Notes: generated from the sequence alone by a model not told the origin. Counted from the first letter of the stretch, positions 1 through 9,388 are shown. The stretch is 64,000 nucleotides of DNA from Paracoccus sulfuroxidans (GCF_007830335.1 NZ_VLKU01000007.1:62001-126000); one strand, 5' to 3'. Numbers and translations: made by a program.

Positions 1-403
1 CGGCGTCAAAGCGCGGCTCGGTCAGCGCCAGCCGCCACAGTTCTGCCGCCTCATCGCGGTTTTCGCTGAGTGCACGCGCGCTCAGCACCATGGCGTCATC
101 GCTGGCATCGAAGCTGGCGCGCGCGCCCAGCGTCTCGACAGCTTCGGCATATTGGGTCGCGTTCATCTCGCCCGCGCCCTCTTCCAGAAGCGAGGTCATC
201 AGGATCACCGCGCCGCGTTTGTCGGGGGCGTCCATGCTGGCGCCGCCCCGGAACATGAAGGTGAAGGCGGTGAAGGGGATCGAGTGATCCTCGACCAGCC
301 AGGCCTTGATCCCGCCGGGCGAGGTGACCTCCTGAATGTCGGTCGCGCGCGCGGGCAGCGTGGCCAGCGCCAGAAAGACGAATGTGGCAATGGCGCGGAT
401 CAT
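1..403 (-). CDS. M16 family peptidase, non-catalytic-type partner (3' part lies outside the window)
   Basis: The reading frame starts at the ATG at 403 and runs off the left edge, so only about 134 residues are present. Residues 1-20 form a signal peptide (MIRAIATFVFLALATLPARA), so the protein is exported. The following residues match the N-terminal M16 fold, but where an active M16 enzyme has HxxEH this one reads GAVILMTSLLEEGAGEM, so the zinc site is absent. The start overlaps the stop of the upstream M16 gene by four bases (ATGA), which indicates translational coupling. Alphaproteobacteria often encode such a pair, with one zinc-binding and one degenerate subunit. I infer that it pairs with its upstream neighbour. 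Confidence 0.85.
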   Translation of the reverse strand, partial: MIRAIATFVFLALATLPARATDIQEVTSPGGIKAWLVEDHSIPFTAFTFMFRGGASMDAPDKRGAVILMTSLLEEGAGEMNATQYAEAVETLGARASFDASDDAMVLSARALSENRDEAAELWRLALTEPRFDA

Positions 404-1836
404 TCCGAGGCCTCCGGATTGTCGACGGGATCGGCGGTCGAAGTGGCAGGGCCGGGTGCGGAAACCGCGGCTTCGGGATCAGCGGGCGGCGCATCCGGTG
501 GCGGCACCAGCCAGGCGGTGACCGTGGCCGGGTTCTCCAGCACCAGTTTCGCGGCGGTGCGGATATCGTCGGGCGTCACCTCGGCCAGGATCGAGGACCA
601 GTCGTTCACATCCTCGATCCCCAGCCCGATGGCCAGCCCCTGACCATAGTCATAGGCGCGACCATGGGCCGAGTCCTGCTTGTAGACCTCGGCCGCGCGG
701 ATCTGCGTCTTCACGCGCTCAAGCTGCGCCTCATCGGGGCCGTCGCGCAGGAAATCCTGCAGCGCGGCGTCCAGCGCCTTTTCGGCATCCTCGTTCGAGA
801 TGTCGGGGGTCGGTGCCAGCGACAGGGCAAAGGTGGTCTGATCGACCGTCAGCCCGTCATACCAGGCGTCAACGAACAGCGCCTTGCCGCCCAGCACCAG
901 CTTCTGCCCCAGAACCGAGGTCTGCGGCGATCCGCCCAGCAGCGCCGCCAGAACGGTCAGGGCGGCGGCGGATTTCTGATCGCCAGGGTTGCGTTCGGGG
1001 GCTAGCACGCTGCGGATCATCGTCGGCTGCGGCACGCGCGGGTCCTCGCGGCTCATGCGGCGGGCCGCGACCTGCTGCGGCTCTTGCGGGCGGGGCTGGC
1101 GCAGGGCGTCGTCCTTGGGGGCGACGGGGCCATAATACTGCTCGGCCAGCTTGCGGACCTCATCGGCCGAGACATCGCCCGCCACCACCAGCACCGCATT
1201 GTTCGGCGCGTAATGGCTTTGGTACCAGTCGATCGCATCCTCGCGGGTCAGCTGCTCCATCTCGGCGCGCCAGCCGATGACCGGGCGGCGATAGGGGTGG
1301 TTGTAATACTGGACCGCATTGCGTTCCTCGCCAAACAGCGCCGAGGGGTCGCTGTCGGTGCGCTGCGCGCGTTCCTCCAGCACCACCTCGCGTTCGGCCT
1401 GCCAGTCATCCTCACCGATCTTCAGATTGGCCATCCGGTCGGATTCCATGTCGAAGATCAGCGGCAGCCGGTCCGATGCGATGCGCTGGAAATAGGTGGT
1501 GAAATCATAGCTGGTGAAGGCGTTGTCCATACCGCCATTGGCGGTCACGGTCTTCGACAGCTCACCCGGCCCCAGCTTGTCGGTGCCCTTGAACATCAGG
1601 TGTTCAAGGTAATGGGCGATGCCGGATTTGCCCGGCGCCTCATCGGCCGAGCCGATCTTGTACCACAGCATCTGCACGACGACGGGCGCGCGATGGTCCT
1701 CGATGACGACGGCCTCAAGCCCGTTGTTCAGTTTGAAATGGCTGATCCCCGCGGGCATCTCGGCCAGTGCAGGAAGCCCCGAAACGGCCAGCGACAGCGC
1801 CGCGAGGCCAGGGGTACGGAAAGGGATAAATCGCAT
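400..1836 (-). CDS. M16 family zinc metallopeptidase, exported
   Basis: A 478-residue secreted protease. Residues 1-25 are a signal peptide ending in LPALA. The inverzincin motif HYLEH (H75, E78, H79) and a downstream glutamate in EREVVLEE (about residue 154) form the M16 zinc site; the protein keeps both the N-terminal catalytic and C-terminal M16 domains. The family cleaves peptides and misfolded proteins, here in the periplasm. It is the upstream member of a four-base-overlapping pair with the degenerate M16 protein at 1-403. It follows the DUF3035 gene on the same strand after about 120 bases, so it may have its own promoter. The substrate cannot be told from the sequence. Confidence 0.93.
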   Translation of the reverse strand: MRFIPFRTPGLAALSLAVSGLPALAEMPAGISHFKLNNGLEAVVIEDHRAPVVVQMLWYKIGSADEAPGKSGIAHYLEHLMFKGTDKLGPGELSKTVTANGGMDNAFTSYDFTTYFQRIASDRLPLIFDMESDRMANLKIGEDDWQAEREVVLEERAQRTDSDPSALFGEERNAVQYYNHPYRRPVIGWRAEMEQLTREDAIDWYQSHYAPNNAVLVVAGDVSADEVRKLAEQYYGPVAPKDDALRQPRPQEPQQVAARRMSREDPRVPQPTMIRSVLAPERNPGDQKSAAALTVLAALLGGSPQTSVLGQKLVLGGKALFVDAWYDGLTVDQTTFALSLAPTPDISNEDAEKALDAALQDFLRDGPDEAQLERVKTQIRAAEVYKQDSAHGRAYDYGQGLAIGLGIEDVNDWSSILAEVTPDDIRTAAKLVLENPATVTAWLVPPPDAPPADPEAAVSAPGPATSTADPVDNPEASE

Positions 1837-1956
1837 GGACAGGCTCCGCTTGCGGCTTGGCGAAGAACCTGCCCGCTTGAACGGGGCTGTGCAAGGCCGC
1901 GTCAGGTCCGGCCCGGTGAACTTCGCGCGAGCAAGCGCGGGCAGGCCCGCCGGGGA

Positions 1957-2523
1957 TCAGTCCCCGGCCAGCACAGGTGCGGCGTTCTGCACCGGCGCGA
2001 CATTGCCCTGCTCGCGGTAGCGCGGCGGCGAGGCGGGCATCTGAACACCGGTCGGACGCCAGCGCTCGGCCTCGGCCCAGCTGTCCAGCGTCATCGGCTT
2101 GTAGGCGCGGTAATAGACGTTCGTGCGCGCCAGCACCTCAAGCAGGCGACGCGAGTGGCGGCTGCGCCATTCCACATCCTCTTGCGCGGTACGCTGGCGG
2201 ATGCCCGCATCGCGGCCAAGGCGCGAGGCATAGGCGATCAGCGCGCCGTCAGCCGCACCCACGCCCTGAGCCGAAAGCTGCGCGGGGTTGCCGCCAAGGG
2301 CCGCCACCGCATCGCCCATGGGCGTCGGGTCGGTGATGTTCGCCCCGCCCGGGGTGGGGGTCGGCAGCATATTCAGATCGGGCGGCATCTGCAGGGGCTT
2401 CGTCGGGACGATGGCGAATTCGTCCGGGCCACGCTTGCCCGCGCCGGGGTTCATCAGTTGCGGGTCGCTGCTGCAGGCAGCCAGCATCAGCGTCGTCAAA
2501 GTCAGCGCGATCACCCGCATCAT
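1957..2523 (-). CDS. DUF3035 family outer-membrane lipoprotein (BamF-like)
   Basis: About 188 residues. The first 17 residues are a lipoprotein signal with lipobox LAAC (Cys17), so the mature protein should be lipid-anchored in the cell envelope. The rest is Pro/Ala-rich with a motif KPLQMPPDLNMLPTP near the start, typical of the alphaproteobacterial DUF3035 family, whose members have been linked from memory to the BamF component of the beta-barrel assembly machine; I cannot verify that link here. Start: two consecutive ATGs at 2523 and 2520 follow GAGAAAGG; either could be used. It lies 37 bases downstream of lspA, the enzyme that would process its own signal peptide. Confidence 0.82.
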   Translation of the reverse strand: MMRVIALTLTTLMLAACSSDPQLMNPGAGKRGPDEFAIVPTKPLQMPPDLNMLPTPTPGGANITDPTPMGDAVAALGGNPAQLSAQGVGAADGALIAYASRLGRDAGIRQRTAQEDVEWRSRHSRRLLEVLARTNVYYRAYKPMTLDSWAEAERWRPTGVQMPASPPRYREQGNVAPVQNAAPVLAGD

Positions 2524-2560
2524 TCGGCCTTTCTCGTCCCGGTTCGGGCCCGTTCTAGCG

Positions 2561-3217
2561 TCATTTCCCGGCCTCGTCACGGGTCTTGTCAACCGGCGTC
2601 GCATTGACCTCGGCCTTGGGCTTGGGCGCGGCGCGGGGTTTGCGCGGCTTGGCGGGCGCGGCCTCAGGCTTCGACTTCGCCTCGGGCGGTTGCAAAACCA
2701 GTCCGATTGCGCCCAGGAAAATGGCGATATCGGCCACGTTGAAGCTGTAGGGGTTGCGCCAGTTCGGCAGCGACATGTTCAGGAAGTCAGCGACCGCGCC
2801 ATAGGCGATCCGGTCGATCACATTGCCCAGAGCGCCCCCGATCAGCAGGCCGGCGGAAACCTGCGCAAAGCGCGAGGGTCGCGTGCGCCCCAGCCAGACC
2901 CCGATCCAGACACAGACGCACAGCGCCACGACGATCAGCAGCCAGCGCGTCAGGTCGACATCGCTGGAGAAGAGGCCGAAGTTCATCCCCTGATTCCACG
3001 CCATGCGCAGGTTCAGCCAAGGGTCGATCAGGTCGATCTCGCGCACCACGTCCAGCCGCAGGACATGGACGACCACGTATTTCAGCACCTGATCCAGCAG
3101 GATGATCAACGCCGCGATCAGCCCGACATTGCGCATCACCGGCGGCCGGGGTTCGGGCGCCGGAGGCTGCTTGCGGGTGCGCGGCTTGCGCGCGGGTTTG
3201 GGCGCGTCCTCGGTCAT
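2561..3217 (-). CDS. lspA: Lipoprotein signal peptidase (signal peptidase II) with charged tails
   Basis: Cleaves the signal peptide of prolipoproteins in the inner membrane after diacylglyceryl transfer. The family motifs are present: LDQ (D42), NxGxxFG (MNFGLF, about 78-83), GNVIDR (catalytic D135) and FNVAD (catalytic D163), with four hydrophobic segments. The 218-residue protein is longer than the usual 160-170: about 28 residues of Lys/Arg/Pro precede the first membrane segment and about 40 Lys/Pro/Ala-rich residues follow the last. Both tails should be cytoplasmic. The start at 3217 is preceded by GAGGA. It lies 13 bases after purH and before the DUF3035 lipoprotein in a minus-strand run. 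Confidence 0.96.
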   Translation of the reverse strand: MTEDAPKPARKPRTRKQPPAPEPRPPVMRNVGLIAALIILLDQVLKYVVVHVLRLDVVREIDLIDPWLNLRMAWNQGMNFGLFSSDVDLTRWLLIVVALCVCVWIGVWLGRTRPSRFAQVSAGLLIGGALGNVIDRIAYGAVADFLNMSLPNWRNPYSFNVADIAIFLGAIGLVLQPPEAKSKPEAAPAKPRKPRAAPKPKAEVNATPVDKTRDEAGK

Positions 3218-3230
3218 CAGTCCTCGGCCA

Positions 3231-4820
3231 TCAGTGGCGGAAATGCCGCTGCCCGGTAAAGACCATGGCAAGGCCCAGCCGGTCGGCGGTCTCGATCACC
3301 TCGGCGTCGCGCATCGAGCCGCCGGGCTGGATCACCGCCTTGGCTCCGGCCTCGGCCAGCGCCTCGATGCCGTCGGCGAAGGGGAAGAACGCGTCCGAGG
3401 CCACGGCCGAGCCGATGGTCAGCGCCTGCGAAAGCCCCAGAACCTCGGCCATATCCTCGGATTTGCGCTTGCCGATGCGGGTGGAATCGACGCGGCTCAT
3501 CTGGCCTGCGCCGATGCCCACGGTCGCCAGATCGCGCGCATAGACGATGGCGTTCGACTTGACGTGCTTGGCGACGGTCCAGGCGAACAGCAGATCGTTC
3601 AGCTCGTCCTCGGACGGCTGGCGCTTGGTCACCACCTTCAGATCGGGGCGCAGAATGCGGCCATTGTCGCGGCCCTGCACCAGGAACCCGCCCGCCACCT
3701 GACGGAAGGAAAGGCCCGGTGCCGCCGGATCGGGCAGGCCGCCAGTGGTCAGCAGGCGCAGGTTCTTCTTGGCCGCGAAGATCTCTTTCGCCTCATCGGT
3801 CGCGTCGGGCGCGATGACGACTTCGGTGAAGATTTCGGTGATAGCATGGGCGGTTTCGCCGTCGAGCACCGTGTTCAGCGCGATAATGCCGCCAAAGGCC
3901 GAGGTCCGGTCGCAGTCGAAGGCGCGCTTGTAGGCCTCGACCGCCGAGGTGCCGCGCGCCACGCCGCAAGGGTTTGCGTGCTTGATGATGGCGACGGCCG
4001 GGCCTTCCGAGGGGTCGAATTCGGCCACCAGCTCGAAAGCGGCGTCGGTGTCGTTGATGTTGTTGTAGGACAGTTCCTTGCCCTGCCACTGGCGCGCGGT
4101 CGCGACGCCCGGACGGGCCGAGCCGTCGGTGTAGAAGGCTGCCGCCTGATGCGGGTTTTCGCCATAGCGCAGACCCTGCGCCAGCTTGCCCGCGAAGGTG
4201 CGGCGGCGCGGCGTTTCCTCGCCGATCGCATTCGCCATCCAGGTCGAGACCGCCGCGTCATAGGCCGCCGTGCGGGCATAGGCGATCTGCGCCTGACGCT
4301 GGCGGAAGGGATAGCTGATCCTGTCGTCGTTGCGATCCAGTTCGGCCAGAACAGCGGAATAATCCTCGACATCGACCACGACGGTGACAAAGGCGTGGTT
4401 CTTGGCGGCAGCCCGGATCATCGCGGGACCGCCGATGTCGATGTTCTCGATGCAGTCGTCATAGGCCGCGCCCTTGGCGACGGTTTCCTCGAACGGGTAG
4501 AGGTTCACCACCAGCAGATCGATCATGTCGATGTCATGCGTCTTGGCGGCGGCCATATGTTCCTGATTGTCGCGCAGCGCCAGCAGGCCACCATGCACGA
4601 CCGGGTGCAGCGTCTTGACGCGACCGTCCATCATTTCCGGAAAACCCGTGACATCAGCCACGTCGACGACGGTCAGCCCGGCCTGACGCAGCGTGCGGGC
4701 AGTTCCACCGGTCGACAGAAGCTCGACCCCGCGGGCAGCAAGCGCTCGGGCAAATTCGACCAGCCCTGTCTTGTCGGATACAGAGATCAGCGCGCGTTTC
4801 AGCGGAATGCGGTCGTTCAT
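3231..4820 (-). CDS. purH: Bifunctional AICAR formyltransferase / IMP cyclohydrolase
   Basis: Catalyses the last two steps of de novo purine synthesis: formylation of AICAR with 10-formyl-THF, then ring closure to IMP. 529 residues, the normal length. The N-terminal MGS-like cyclohydrolase domain begins [12 protein letters not shown] and contains [11 protein letters not shown]; the C-terminal AICAR transformylase domain has LRYGENPHQ (about 217-225) and KHANPCG (about 280-286), the catalytic Lys-His region. The ATG at 4820 is preceded by GGGGAC. Its position between the heparinase-family gene (26 bases upstream) and lspA (13 bases downstream) suggests one transcript. Confidence 0.98.
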   Translation of the reverse strand: MNDRIPLKRALISVSDKTGLVEFARALAARGVELLSTGGTARTLRQAGLTVVDVADVTGFPEMMDGRVKTLHPVVHGGLLALRDNQEHMAAAKTHDIDMIDLLVVNLYPFEETVAKGAAYDDCIENIDIGGPAMIRAAAKNHAFVTVVVDVEDYSAVLAELDRNDDRISYPFRQRQAQIAYARTAAYDAAVSTWMANAIGEETPRRRTFAGKLAQGLRYGENPHQAAAFYTDGSARPGVATARQWQGKELSYNNINDTDAAFELVAEFDPSEGPAVAIIKHANPCGVARGTSAVEAYKRAFDCDRTSAFGGIIALNTVLDGETAHAITEIFTEVVIAPDATDEAKEIFAAKKNLRLLTTGGLPDPAAPGLSFRQVAGGFLVQGRDNGRILRPDLKVVTKRQPSEDELNDLLFAWTVAKHVKSNAIVYARDLATVGIGAGQMSRVDSTRIGKRKSEDMAEVLGLSQALTIGSAVASDAFFPFADGIEALAEAGAKAVIQPGGSMRDAEVIETADRLGLAMVFTGQRHFRH

Positions 4821-4846
4821 CGAAAGTCCCCGGTTTTGCCTGCCTG

Positions 4847-6514
4847 TCACCTAGCGCCACAGCGCGCCAAGGTCCAGCCAATCTGGATCGCGCGCCCGTG
4901 CAAATGCCCGGAAAGGACGATCTGTCGCGACGGGCGCGGCTCGGGCATGGCGCGGTCCAGAAGGCAGGAGGGATCCAGCCGCAGGCTGCAAAGCCCGTCA
5001 TGGCCGAACTGCCATTCCTCGCCCGAAGGCAGCGTCAGCCGCACGCCGCCTGGCACGGTCCGCGTGCGGATGTCAGGGTGCAGGTGGAAGCGGATCTCGA
5101 ACCCAAGGCCCGATTGCGGGCGCATGGTCTCAAGCTGCTCCTGCGCCGCCTCATCCAGCGCGGCCAGCGAATCCTCGCCCCGCAGGGTGGTGCCGTCAGG
5201 GTCCAGCCACAATTCGCGCACATGGGTCAGGCCGTGGCTGTCCAGCCAGCCGTCATGCCCGGCCAGCAGATGCGCCTCTTCATGGGAATGGGCCTGACCG
5301 AAATCGGCGGGCAGCAGATTGCCCAGCGAATCGCAATCGCCCGCCCAGACGCGGGTCGGGCGCTCGGCCAGAATGTCGGGCTCACCCTCCAGCCGGGCGC
5401 GGTTCAGCCGGGCCGAGGAGAGGCCCGCCAGACACAGCGCCGAATGGCAGGGCGTGGCCCGGCTGGCGCGCGCCCAAAGCGGGCCGAACCCGTCGCCCGG
5501 ACCGCAGTTCACGATCAGCGGCTGGCGATGCACCGTCAGCTCGAACCCCAGCGTCGAGGCATGCGCCCGGACCGAGGCCAGCCCGCCGGGCGGCGATGCC
5601 GCGTCCAAAATCAGCGTCGTGCGTCCGCGCGCCATATGCGCAAAGCCCATCGCCAGCCCCACCTGTGGCAGCGCCGGGCCATCGGCGGCCCGCAGGCAAT
5701 GGTCCAGCCGGCCCGCCGCGCCGCGCCCGCCGCCATGGAAGCTGGGCAGTGCGCCATCGGCATGGCGCAGCGCCCGCAGGACCGGGGCGATCGTCGCGAT
5801 CATCTGGCGTAGGTCGTCGGGCGGGGTGATCCCGGCCTGATCGGCGACCTCCTGCGTCCAGACCAGCAGCGCCATCGCCTCCAGCAGCGACTCGGGCGAG
5901 CGCATCTCGGCCAGCGTGGCCAGCCCCATGGCGTCGACTTCCTCGGCCAGAGTGATCAGCACGGGCTGCACCAGATCGGCCTGTCCCTCCAGCGACATGA
6001 CCGCGATGGCAAGTCCCACAAGGGTCTCCAGCCGTGGCAGCCCATCGGGGCTCGCGAACCAGCATTCCTGCAGATGCCCGATCTGCATGGCCAGCGAGGT
6101 GAAGAACGGCGCCGAGGCCTCACGATCCAGCCCCGGCAGAATCATCCCCGCGTGAAACACCCAGCGCAGCAGGCGGCGGCCGGTGATGTCGGGGGCCCAT
6201 TGCGGCGTCTCGGGTCGGGGCTGGCGGTTGCGGCGGCACCAGTCCAGCACGCGATCCTGCGCCACGGCGCGCGCACGCGGCGTCGCCACCGCCGCCAGAT
6301 CGTCCAGCCAGCCGAAGCCATGCAGCTCGGCCTGAACCGAGGGCGGCGTGTCGGCGGCGAAAGGATCGCCCTGCAGCAGGGTGCCGCCCAGACGCAGGTC
6401 TCCCTCGATGATCTGATGCCCACGCCCGGCATGGCCGATCGCCTTCGGCTCGGGCCGGTGCAGGAAACGTCCTGTCTGGGTGGAGGGCTGGTCGGTCATG
6501 GGGTGATCGGACAT
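4847..6514 (-). CDS. Heparinase II/III family protein
   Basis: About 555 residues, cytosolic by lack of a signal peptide. The N-terminal half is an alpha-helical toroid-like region ([33 protein letters not shown]) and the C-terminal half a beta-sandwich with the family signature [12 protein letters not shown] followed by [11 protein letters not shown]. The family includes polysaccharide lyases acting on uronate polymers. In Rhodobacterales this gene sits as a fixture between rsmB and purH, and no substrate is established for that version. The start at 6514 (MSDHPMTDQ) is chosen over a second ATG at 6499; neither has a strong ribosome-binding site. The conserved housekeeping context suggests a role in envelope or exopolysaccharide turnover rather than catabolism (inference). 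Confidence 0.85.
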   Translation of the reverse strand: MSDHPMTDQPSTQTGRFLHRPEPKAIGHAGRGHQIIEGDLRLGGTLLQGDPFAADTPPSVQAELHGFGWLDDLAAVATPRARAVAQDRVLDWCRRNRQPRPETPQWAPDITGRRLLRWVFHAGMILPGLDREASAPFFTSLAMQIGHLQECWFASPDGLPRLETLVGLAIAVMSLEGQADLVQPVLITLAEEVDAMGLATLAEMRSPESLLEAMALLVWTQEVADQAGITPPDDLRQMIATIAPVLRALRHADGALPSFHGGGRGAAGRLDHCLRAADGPALPQVGLAMGFAHMARGRTTLILDAASPPGGLASVRAHASTLGFELTVHRQPLIVNCGPGDGFGPLWARASRATPCHSALCLAGLSSARLNRARLEGEPDILAERPTRVWAGDCDSLGNLLPADFGQAHSHEEAHLLAGHDGWLDSHGLTHVRELWLDPDGTTLRGEDSLAALDEAAQEQLETMRPQSGLGFEIRFHLHPDIRTRTVPGGVRLTLPSGEEWQFGHDGLCSLRLDPSCLLDRAMPEPRPSRQIVLSGHLHGRAIQIGWTLARCGAR

Positions 6515-6533
6515 GAAAAGCGTCTTCAAAAGC

Positions 6534-7805
6534 TTAGGTCGGTGACAGCGGCTTTCGCAAGCGGACGATGAAGAACCCGTCCATTCCGCCGCGATCCGGC
6601 CACAGGTCGGGACGCAGGCGCAGCGCGCCTTCGGGCGTGATCCATTCTGGCGCAATGCCGGGAAGGTCCGGCCGCTCGACCGTCAGGTCGGGGTGGCGGG
6701 ACAGGGTGGCGGCCAGCTGATCCTCTCCCTCGGCCTGCAGAAGCGAGCAGGTCGCGAAGACCAGCCGCCCGCCGGGGGCCAGCAGGTCCAGCGCATGGTC
6801 GATCAGCTTCGATTGCAGCTCGATCAGCCCGGGCAGGGCCGAGCCGTCGCGGATCAGCGGCAGTTCGGGGTGACGGCGGATGGTGCCGGTCGCCGAACAG
6901 GGCGCGTCCAGCAGCACCGCATCCAGCGGCGCGGCAGGCCGCCATTCCAGCGCATCCGTCTCGATCAGGGTGGCGGCCAGTTCGCAGCGCTCAAGGTTCT
7001 GGGCCACCCGCTCAAGCCGCGCGCCCGAGATGTCGATGGCGGTCACCCGCGCGCCAGCCGCCGCCAGTTGCAGCGTCTTGCCGCCGGGGGCGGCGCAGAG
7101 ATCGGCGATCTGTTCGCCCGGTTGCGGGTCCAGCACGCGCACGGCCATGGCCGCAGCCGCGTCCTGCACCCACCAGTCGCCCGCCTCGAACCCTGCAAGC
7201 GCGCTGACCTGCGTGCCTGATGGCAAGCGATGCGAGCCGGTGGGCAGCGCTTCACCCGGGGCCTCGCGATCCGGTCGCGGCGTCAGGTCCAAGGGGGCGC
7301 CAGCCTCATGCGCGGCCTCGATGGCCAGCGCGGCGGCATTGCCCCAGGCGCGGCCCACGGGCTTGCGCAGCCAGACGGGCATCTGCTGGGCGGGCAGCGC
7401 CGCCCATGCCTCACCCGCTTCCGAGGCGCGACGCAGCACGGCGTTCACCATGCCTGCCGCCGCCTGCCCCTTCTTGCCCATCTGCCGCGCCAGCGCGACG
7501 GCGGTGCTGACGACGCCATGCGGTGCCTCGCCCAAGGCGTGCATCTCGACCACGGCAAGGCGCAGAAGCCATTGGATTTCGGGGCGCGGGCGGCGGTTCA
7601 CGAAGGGCGCCAGCAGCGCATCCGCGCGGTCGACGCGGCGCAGCACCTCGCGGGCCAGACGGCGCGCGCGGGCACGCCCGGCGGGCGGCAGATCTTCCAG
7701 CACGCCCTCGGCCTCATCCAGCGTCGCACCGGAGGCGACCGCCTGCAGCAGTTGCAGCGCCCCGGCCCTTGCGCCGTCGCCCCTTGGCTTCTCCGACTTG
7801 TTCAA
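6534..7805 (-). CDS. rsmB: 16S rRNA (cytosine-967-C5)-methyltransferase family (RsmB/NOL1)
   Basis: SAM-dependent m5C methyltransferase of 16S rRNA. The N-terminal about 130 residues resemble the NusB-type RNA-binding domain (GALQLLQAVASG, ALLAPFVNRRP); the C-terminal Rossmann domain has the SAM loop CAAPGGKT (about 237-244), LLDAPCSATGT with Cys303, and FATCSLL with the catalytic Cys353. I choose TTG at 7805 as start because AAGGGG precedes it by six bases; a TTG 39 bases upstream (7844) is open in frame but lacks a Shine-Dalgarno sequence. It is divergent from the small SDHAF4-like gene with only 54 bases between start codons, so the two promoters must overlap. Confidence 0.93.
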   Translation of the reverse strand: MNKSEKPRGDGARAGALQLLQAVASGATLDEAEGVLEDLPPAGRARARRLAREVLRRVDRADALLAPFVNRRPRPEIQWLLRLAVVEMHALGEAPHGVVSTAVALARQMGKKGQAAAGMVNAVLRRASEAGEAWAALPAQQMPVWLRKPVGRAWGNAAALAIEAAHEAGAPLDLTPRPDREAPGEALPTGSHRLPSGTQVSALAGFEAGDWWVQDAAAAMAVRVLDPQPGEQIADLCAAPGGKTLQLAAAGARVTAIDISGARLERVAQNLERCELAATLIETDALEWRPAAPLDAVLLDAPCSATGTIRRHPELPLIRDGSALPGLIELQSKLIDHALDLLAPGGRLVFATCSLLQAEGEDQLAATLSRHPDLTVERPDLPGIAPEWITPEGALRLRPDLWPDRGGMDGFFIVRLRKPLSPT

Positions 7806-7859
7806 TGCATGCCCCTTGCCTAGATTACCGACAATTAGCGCCAACCGGGAGAAACCGCC

Positions 7860-8033
7860 ATGACCGACCGCAAGGAGCTGCCGCCCGAGGCCGTTCGCGC
7901 CCTGGCCGAGGCCGAAGAGCGCCGCAAGAATGCCAAGCCCATCGTCCTGCCGGTCGAGCTGGGCGGCCGCGACGGGCCCGAACCCGTGCGCTTCGGCGAT
8001 TACGAGAAAAAGGGCATCGCCGTCGATTTCTAG
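7860..8033 (+). CDS. DUF1674 / SDHAF4-like succinate dehydrogenase assembly factor
   Basis: A 57-residue protein: charged helix (EAVRALAEAEERR), then a conserved C-terminal tail RFGDYEKKGIAVDF that matches the DUF1674 signature RxGDWExxGxxxDF shared with mitochondrial SDHAF4/Sdh8. The eukaryotic relatives bind flavinylated SdhA and protect it before it joins SdhB. The ATG at 7860 is preceded by GGGAGAAACC. The protein is complete and the TAG stop follows the conserved final Asp-Phe directly. It stands alone: no sdh genes are nearby, and its neighbour rsmB is divergent. Confidence 0.88.
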   Translation: MTDRKELPPEAVRALAEAEERRKNAKPIVLPVELGGRDGPEPVRFGDYEKKGIAVDF

Positions 8034-8090
8034 ACTACGGCGCGCCCTCGACCTCGCTCATGAAAGCGTGAGCGGGTTTGCGCGCTTCAT

Positions 8091-8157
8091 TTACTTGCCA
8101 TTGGGTTTCACTGGCTAAAAAGTGCCGAAACAGAAACTCCAGCACGCAGGCAAGTAA
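8091..8157. promoter_or_regulatory. Widely spaced inverted repeat TTACTTGCC...GGCAAGTAA upstream of the RND efflux operon
   Basis: A perfect nine-base inverted repeat, TTACTTGCC at 8091-8099 and GGCAAGTAA at 8149-8157, lies just before the start of the efflux adaptor gene (ATG 8162). The arms are 49 bases apart, and the stretch between them contains a possible -10-like TAAAAA at 8116. The second arm occupies the place where a ribosome-binding site would be. This could be a pair of operator half-sites for a repressor encoded elsewhere, or the arms could pair in the mRNA leader. No regulator gene is adjacent. Confidence 0.4.
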
Positions 8158-8161
8158 CGGC

Positions 8162-9388
8162 ATGGCCTCAGCAAGGGCTCTTTTCATTTTCGTGGCAGCG
8201 GCTTTGCTGGCGTCCCATCAGGCATTCGCCCAAAGCGGCCCGCGGGGCGGAGGCGCACGTGGTGGCGGCGGTCCGACCGAGGTCGGCGTGATGACCACCG
8301 CCGAAGAAGACGTGCCATATACCGTCACCCTGCCCGGTCGTGCCATCGCGTTTCAGGAAACCAGCATCCGCCCGCAGGTCGGCGGCGAGGTGCTGGAAAT
8401 CGTCTATGAGCCGGGCCATCCGGTCAAAACCGGCGACGTGCTGTTCCGCCTTGACCCCGAAACGCTGGCCGCCGCACTGGCGGCTGCGGATGCGGCGGTG
8501 GCGGGCGCGCAGGCCAGCCTGACCTCGGCCCAGAACACCGTCACGCGCTATCGGCGGCTGGAGGGTTCGGGGGTCTCATCGGTCGATCTTTCCAATGCCG
8601 AGGTGGCGCTTTTGCAGGCCGAGGCGAACCTGAAATCGGCCGAGGCCGCGCGCGATGCCGCCAAGCTGTCGCTGGACCGGACCGAGATCACCAGCCCCAT
8701 CGACGGCATGTCCGACGTGGCCTCGGTCTCGGTCGGGGATATCGTCACCGCCAGCCAGTCCGAGGCCCTGACCACCGTCACCCAGCTGGACCCGATCTAT
8801 GTCGACGTGTCGGAATCCAGCGCCCGGATGCTGCGCAACCGCGAGCGCATCGACTCGGGCAAGCTGGTCACCAATGGCCATGTCGAGACGCAGCTGATCC
8901 TTGAAACGGGCGAGCAATATGGCGAAACCGGGCGCATCGTCAGCCCGGGCATCACCGTCTCGCCGACGACCGGCACCGTGCCGATCCGCCTGCAGTTCCA
9001 GAACGCGCAAAGCATGATCCTGCCCGGCCAGTTCCTGCGCGTGCAGATGACGCTGGGCACGACGCGGGCCATTCTGGTGCCGCAACGTGCGACCAACCGG
9101 GCCTCGGACGGGACGCTGACGGCCTTCGTCGCGCGCGAGGGCAAGGCGCAGCAGGTCACGCTTAGCGAGGCGGGGACCTACAAGAACAGCTGGATCGTCA
9201 CCCAAGGCATCCTGCCGGGCGAGGCGCTGATCCTTGACGGGTTGCAGGACCTGCGTGTGGGCACCGATGTGACCACTGTGCCCGTCACCATCGACAGTCA
9301 GGGCGTGGTGCAGAATGCCGAAGCGGTGCAGGCCCCTGCCGATGCGGCGGGCGAGACGCCCGCCCCGGCCGCGCGAACGGCGGATTGA
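8162..9388 (+). CDS. RND efflux periplasmic adaptor subunit (membrane fusion protein)
   Basis: 408 residues. An N-terminal signal sequence (MASARALFIFVAAALLASHQAFAQ) is followed by a Gly/Arg-rich stretch, then the biotinyl-lipoyl-like domain (RPQVGGEVLEIVYEPGHPVKTGDVLFRLD), an alpha-helical hairpin rich in Ala/Glu (about 110-190), a return lipoyl half (DRTEITSPIDGMSDV) and the beta-barrel (FQNAQSMILPGQFLRVQ). This is the AcrA/MexA layout: it bridges the inner-membrane RND pump to an outer-membrane channel, perhaps the TolC at 14868. The permease starts six bases after its stop. There is no lipobox, so the anchor would be an uncleaved or cleaved signal rather than a lipid. Confidence 0.94.
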   Translation: MASARALFIFVAAALLASHQAFAQSGPRGGGARGGGGPTEVGVMTTAEEDVPYTVTLPGRAIAFQETSIRPQVGGEVLEIVYEPGHPVKTGDVLFRLDPETLAAALAAADAAVAGAQASLTSAQNTVTRYRRLEGSGVSSVDLSNAEVALLQAEANLKSAEAARDAAKLSLDRTEITSPIDGMSDVASVSVGDIVTASQSEALTTVTQLDPIYVDVSESSARMLRNRERIDSGKLVTNGHVETQLILETGEQYGETGRIVSPGITVSPTTGTVPIRLQFQNAQSMILPGQFLRVQMTLGTTRAILVPQRATNRASDGTLTAFVAREGKAQQVTLSEAGTYKNSWIVTQGILPGEALILDGLQDLRVGTDVTTVPVTIDSQGVVQNAEAVQAPADAAGETPAPAARTAD

